Source: Aeromicrobium sp. Root236 (lineage in GTDB: Bacteria; Actinomycetota; Actinomycetes; Propionibacteriales; Nocardioidaceae). Taken from it: a stretch of DNA of 64,000 nt. The stretch's first letter is position 1, and each line of letters opens with the position of its first letter. Below are positions 60,322-64,000 of this stretch, one piece after another. The translations under genes and the position numbers were made by a program. The notes under the pieces were generated by a model. The model was given only the letters and a program-made list of their open reading frames with translations, made no database searches and was not told the origin of the DNA. The stretch is taken from positions 3,823,908 to 3,887,907 of the forward strand of contig NZ_LMIS01000001.1 in NCBI RefSeq assembly GCF_001428805.1, in the 5' to 3' direction.

Positions 60322-61260
60322 ATGGAGTTCGAGACAGCTGCTCGGGCCATTCTCGCCAACATCGAGAAGGTCATCGACGGCAAGCCCGAGGCCGCAGAGG
60401 CCGCATTGGTCGTATTTCTCGCCGAAGGGCACCTCTTGATCGAGGATGTTCCGGGTGTCGGCAAGACCGTTCTCGCCAAGGCCCTCGGCCGTTCGGTGAG
60501 CTGCTCGGTGCGACGCATCCAGTTCACGCCTGACCTGTTGCCGTCCGACATCACGGGTGTCTCGGTCTACAACCAGGCCGATCGTGAGTTCGAGTTCAAG
60601 CCCGGTGCGGTGTTCGCCAACATCGTCATCGGTGACGAGATCAACCGCGCCTCGCCCAAGACCCAGTCGGCGCTCCTCGAGGCGATGGAGGAGCGGCAGG
60701 TCACGGTCGACGGCACGACGTACGTGCTGGCCAGCCCGTTCACGGTCGTCGCGACGCAGAACCCTTACGAGATGGAGGGCACGTACGCCCTGCCGGAGGC
60801 CCAGCGCGACCGCTTCATGGCCCGCATCTCGATGGGCTACCCCGACTCCGCCGCGGAGCTCGCCATGGTGCGCGGGCGCGACGCCGAGAACCCGTTCGAC
60901 GGCCTGGAGTCCGTGGCGTCGATCGAGGACGTGCAGGCGATGATCGCGGCAGCCCGGGCGATCTACGTGTCGCCGGCTGTCGAGGAGTACGCGGTCAACA
61001 TCACGCAGGCGACCCGCATCGATGCCGACCTGCGCCTCGGCGCCAGCCCCCGCGCGACGTTGCAGCTGGTCCGGGCCGCCAAGGCGCGGGCCGCGATCCA
61101 GGGCCGCGACTACGTGCTCCCCGACGACATCGATGCCCTTGCACCGGTCGTGCTGCCTCACCGGCTGATCCCGATGCGCGGCGCGTCGAGCGTCGAGGAC
61201 GTCGTCGACCGCATCATCGCCGAGACTCCGGTCCCAGCCGGCGCCGTCCAGCCGAGCTGA
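60322..61260 (+). CDS. MoxR family AAA+ ATPase
   Basis: 312 residues. Walker A is GVGKT in EDVPGVGKTVLAKAL, Walker B DEINRA, and sensor motifs follow (ATQNPYEMEG). MoxR ATPases act as chaperones, often with DUF58 and transglutaminase proteins. TACCAT lies 5 nt before ATG 60322. First gene of a three-gene module. Confidence 0.9.
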   Translation: MEFETAARAILANIEKVIDGKPEAAEAALVVFLAEGHLLIEDVPGVGKTVLAKALGRSVSCSVRRIQFTPDLLPSDITGVSVYNQADREFEFKPGAVFANIVIGDEINRASPKTQSALLEAMEERQVTVDGTTYVLASPFTVVATQNPYEMEGTYALPEAQRDRFMARISMGYPDSAAELAMVRGRDAENPFDGLESVASIEDVQAMIAAARAIYVSPAVEEYAVNITQATRIDADLRLGASPRATLQLVRAAKARAAIQGRDYVLPDDIDALAPVVLPHRLIPMRGASSVEDVVDRIIAETPVPAGAVQPS

Positions 61261-61265
61261 CCACC

Positions 61266-62528
61266 ATGACGAGCGAGAGTTCGGCCGGCCGTCTCAGACG
61301 GGCCGCGAGCTCGGTCGTGCTCACCCGGCGCGGACTCGGGTTCCTCGTCGCCGGCGTCGTGAGCTTCGTGGCCGCGCCGATCCTGTCGCTGCCGGCACTG
61401 CTCTACGTGACGGGCCTGCTGATCGGGCTCGTGCTGTTCTCCGCCGTGTTCGTCTTCGTGGGTCACTCCCGCGTCCGCATCGAGCGCTCGTTCTCGCCGC
61501 AGGTCGTGCCCCCGGGGCAGATGGCACGCGCGAACGTACGCATCACCAACCTGTCGGTGCTGCCGTGCCTCGAGGCCAAGTGGTCCGACGTCCTGCCCCA
61601 CGGCATCTCCGGTGACGCATCGGGCACCCTGCCCGCACTCGGCGGCAGCCACGGCACCGACTCGCGCGTCTCGTTCTCGTACGCACTGCAGGGCCTTCGG
61701 CGCGGGCGACATCCGATCGGGCCCCTGGGGGTCAACGTCCTGGACCCCTTCGGCCTGGTCTTCCGCCGGCACACGTTCGGCAGCCCCGAGATGCTGACGG
61801 TGCTGCCGCGATGCATCGGCCTGCGACCCATCGCGCCGCGCGGCACGAGCGAGGACGGGGCGACGCGCCCGGCGCCGCAGCACGTGGGCCTGGGCGAGGA
61901 CGACGTCATCGCCCGCAACTACCTGCCCGGCGACGCGATGAAACGGCTGCACTGGAAGGCCACGGCCCACCGCGGCGAGCTCATGGTCCGCCAGGAGGAG
62001 CAGCAGCTCACACCGCGTGCGGCGGTCATCCTCGACTGCGAGCCCAACAGCCAGGGCACCGCCAAGGACCGGCAGGGCGAGTGGGAGTTCTCCTCGGTGT
62101 TCGAGTGGTGCGTCGTCGCCACCGCGTCGATCTCGGCGCACCTCGTCAGGGCCGGCTACGTCGTCGTGCTGCAGTCCAACGGCACCGAGATCGACCGGTT
62201 CATCGCCGACGGCCAGGACACGCTCGAGGACGCCATGGTCGACCTTGCCGTGATCGAGCCGGAGCCGCAGGACAACGATCGTCGGGTGGCACCGGAGCGC
62301 GCCGTGTTCATGGTTCTGGGCCGGCTCAGCGTCGAACGGGCGCAGCACTGGGCGGCGCTGATGTCGACGTCGCGGGCCGTGCTGGCCCTGGTCGCGTCCA
62401 ACACGCCCGCAGAAGCGCGAGGGATCCTCGAGGACGCGCGTTGGCGGGTCGTGACCTACACCCCCAAGGACGACATCGGCGACCTGTGGACCGAGTTCGA
62501 CGGGGCGCGTGCGCATGCTGCGGGCTGA
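61266..62528 (+). CDS. DUF58 domain-containing membrane protein
   Basis: 420 residues: two N-terminal helices, then a beta-rich region and the DUF58 core with RNYLPGDAMKRLHWKATAH and a vWA-like part. It follows the MoxR gene by 5 nt and overlaps the next gene by 14 nt. It is thought to work with MoxR in complex assembly or envelope functions. Confidence 0.9.
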   Translation: MTSESSAGRLRRAASSVVLTRRGLGFLVAGVVSFVAAPILSLPALLYVTGLLIGLVLFSAVFVFVGHSRVRIERSFSPQVVPPGQMARANVRITNLSVLPCLEAKWSDVLPHGISGDASGTLPALGGSHGTDSRVSFSYALQGLRRGRHPIGPLGVNVLDPFGLVFRRHTFGSPEMLTVLPRCIGLRPIAPRGTSEDGATRPAPQHVGLGEDDVIARNYLPGDAMKRLHWKATAHRGELMVRQEEQQLTPRAAVILDCEPNSQGTAKDRQGEWEFSSVFEWCVVATASISAHLVRAGYVVVLQSNGTEIDRFIADGQDTLEDAMVDLAVIEPEPQDNDRRVAPERAVFMVLGRLSVERAQHWAALMSTSRAVLALVASNTPAEARGILEDARWRVVTYTPKDDIGDLWTEFDGARAHAAG

Positions 62529-64000
62529 GGCGTCGACGCAGCGGGCCGGCAACCGCACGGTGCGCGACACCTGGTTCGACCACGTCATCATCGGAGTGGC
62601 CTTCGCGCTGCTCCTCTCGGGCTTCCGCAGCGTCATCACCGGCAGCGACTGGTGGATCACGACCATCCTGGTGGCCACGCTGACCGGCCTGTGCTGCGCT
62701 GTGCTGCGCGCCGTCGGGCTGCGCTGGGTCGCGCCGATCGCGATCGTCGTCGAGCTGCTCGCCCTCGCGTGGATCTTCGTGCCCGGCACGCTGATCGGCA
62801 TCCTGCCGACGTTCGACACCTTCCGCGAGCTGGGTCACCTGGCGTCTGCCGCGCAGGACATCATCGTCGAGGAGCAGGCGCCGGTCGCCGCGGCCAAGCC
62901 GGTCGTCCTCGTGATTGCCAGCTCGTTCGGGCTGCTCGTCATCGTCGCGGACGTCCTGCTCGAGCGACGCCACGCCGCATCGGCCATCGGGCTGTTGCTG
63001 CTCTCGGTCTTCGCGACGCCGGCGTTGATCTCCGGCGACACTCCGTCGACGTGGCTGTTCGTGGTGGTCGCCGCCCTGTGGCTGGTGATCCTGCGCTCCC
63101 GCACAGCCCTGAGCGGATCGCTCGCCCGCAGGCAACGTGGTCCGGCCCTCGTCCTCGCCACGGCGGCGCTCGCGGCGTCGATCGCGTTCCCGTTGGTCTC
63201 ACCTGATGTCAGCGCCGTCGCGACATCGTGGGGGAAGCCGCCTCCGGCCGTGTTCGGCCGCGGCATCAACCCCATGCTCGAGCTCGGCCAGAACCTCCGC
63301 CGCAACGGCACCACGACCGCGTTGAGCTACACGACGGGTCTTCCGCAGGCGCCCTATCTCAAGGTCGCCACGTTGCGGAACTTCACCGGCAAGACGTGGA
63401 AGCCCGGCACCAACCAGCAGTTCGGCGCTCCCGAAGGGCAAGAGGCGATCAAGGCCATCGGCATCAAGGTCGAGAAGGAGTCGACGACCATCACGATCCG
63501 GAACCTCAAGACCACGATGCTCCCCGTGCCCTACCCGATGGACAAGGTCACCGGCCTCAAGGGCAAGTGGCTGCCGGGGTTCGGGCTCACGATGACGTCG
63601 CCCGACGACGACACCCGCGGCCAGAAGTACTCCGTCACGAGCCTCGACATCCAGCCGACCGCCACCCAGATGCGCGCCATCACCACGAGCCCGCGCGACC
63701 TGCTCCTCCAGGAGGAGACCAAGCTTCCCGCCAAGACGCCCGCGATCATCGAGCGGACCGCGCGCAAGGTCACTGAGGGCGCCACGAACGAGTACGACCA
63801 GGCGGTCGCCCTGCAGGACTATCTCCGCAACGACGGTGGCTTCGCCTACTCCGAGACCGCGCCCGTCGCCGATGGCTATGACGGCAACGGCGTCGACGTC
63901 ATCGCGAAGTTCCTCGAGAAGAGGTCCGGCTACTGCGTGCACTTCTCGTCGGCGATGGCGGTCATGGCCCGGACGCTGGGCATTCCGTCACGCATCGCCG
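62515..64000 (+). CDS. TgpA-like transglutaminase-domain membrane protein (cut by the window end)
   Basis: About 495 residues are visible. Several N-terminal helices (DUF3488-type) are followed by an extracytoplasmic domain, and the transglutaminase core begins with GYCVHFSSAMAVMARTLGIPSR, the catalytic Cys. It probably modifies envelope proteins. ATG 62515 overlaps the DUF58 end by 14 nt; GTG 62509 is possible. The C-terminus lies beyond 64000. Confidence 0.87.
   Translation, partial: MLRAEASTQRAGNRTVRDTWFDHVIIGVAFALLLSGFRSVITGSDWWITTILVATLTGLCCAVLRAVGLRWVAPIAIVVELLALAWIFVPGTLIGILPTFDTFRELGHLASAAQDIIVEEQAPVAAAKPVVLVIASSFGLLVIVADVLLERRHAASAIGLLLLSVFATPALISGDTPSTWLFVVVAALWLVILRSRTALSGSLARRQRGPALVLATAALAASIAFPLVSPDVSAVATSWGKPPPAVFGRGINPMLELGQNLRRNGTTTALSYTTGLPQAPYLKVATLRNFTGKTWKPGTNQQFGAPEGQEAIKAIGIKVEKESTTITIRNLKTTMLPVPYPMDKVTGLKGKWLPGFGLTMTSPDDDTRGQKYSVTSLDIQPTATQMRAITTSPRDLLLQEETKLPAKTPAIIERTARKVTEGATNEYDQAVALQDYLRNDGGFAYSETAPVADGYDGNGVDVIAKFLEKRSGYCVHFSSAMAVMARTLGIPSRIA

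Overview
This is 64 kb of chromosome from a high-G+C actinobacterium. The housekeeping order leuS-degV-comEA-comEC-holA-rpsT-lepA ... hemW ... hrcA-dnaJ ... phoH-ybeY-(CBS protein)-(deaminase-like)-era is typical of Actinobacteria. Together with the dispersed TTTCGAC-(A/G)GGCTC repeats it suggests Nocardioidaceae, perhaps Aeromicrobium; the family is an inference from style, not from a marker gene. No tRNA, rRNA, prophage or transposase was seen.

Layout. 1-8.7 kb: MFS exporter (partial), M13 peptidase, siderophore-interacting flavoprotein, a cytidylyltransferase-reductase fusion, a patatin lipase, and an ECF sigma factor with a membrane beta-propeller partner. 8.7-17.3 kb: cell-envelope polymer genes (GT2, Glf, two CDP-glycerol-type polymerases, a GT39-like transferase, a PAP2 protein), mostly one overlapping minus-strand operon. 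17.3-23.5 kb: Trk potassium uptake, a divergent MarR/EamA exporter pair with twin operators, a sodium symporter, and a 34-bp repeat array beside a GIY-YIG nuclease gene. 23.6-34 kb: leuS, degV, DNA-uptake genes comEA-comEC, holA, rpsT, lepA. 34-41.9 kb: MOSC protein, acyl-CoA ligase, hemW, two secreted CHAP paralogs, DUF3097. 41.9-50.4 kb: CIRCE-hrcA-dnaJ-HIT, an Rrf2/reductase pair, phoH-ybeY-CBS-era. 50.5-58.7 kb: accessory genes including the island described below. 58.7-64 kb: a methyltransferase and a MoxR-DUF58-transglutaminase module that runs off the end.

Most striking: at 52723-54543 a low-G+C two-gene cassette (a small HEPN-like protein, and an NDT/TIR-like enzyme domain fused to a helical region) sits between two 127-bp direct repeats that differ at 3 positions. 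The repeat is the shared divergent promoter and 5' ends of the flanking acylphosphatase and pentapeptide genes, so the insertion left both neighbours intact and gave the cassette a copied promoter. The cassette looks like a candidate defence or conflict module and is the best candidate for an undescribed system here.

A second window-wide signal: more than 20 genes start 6-8 nt after a TANNNT -10 box and lack a ribosome-binding site, so leaderless mRNA appears to be the default for first genes of transcription units.
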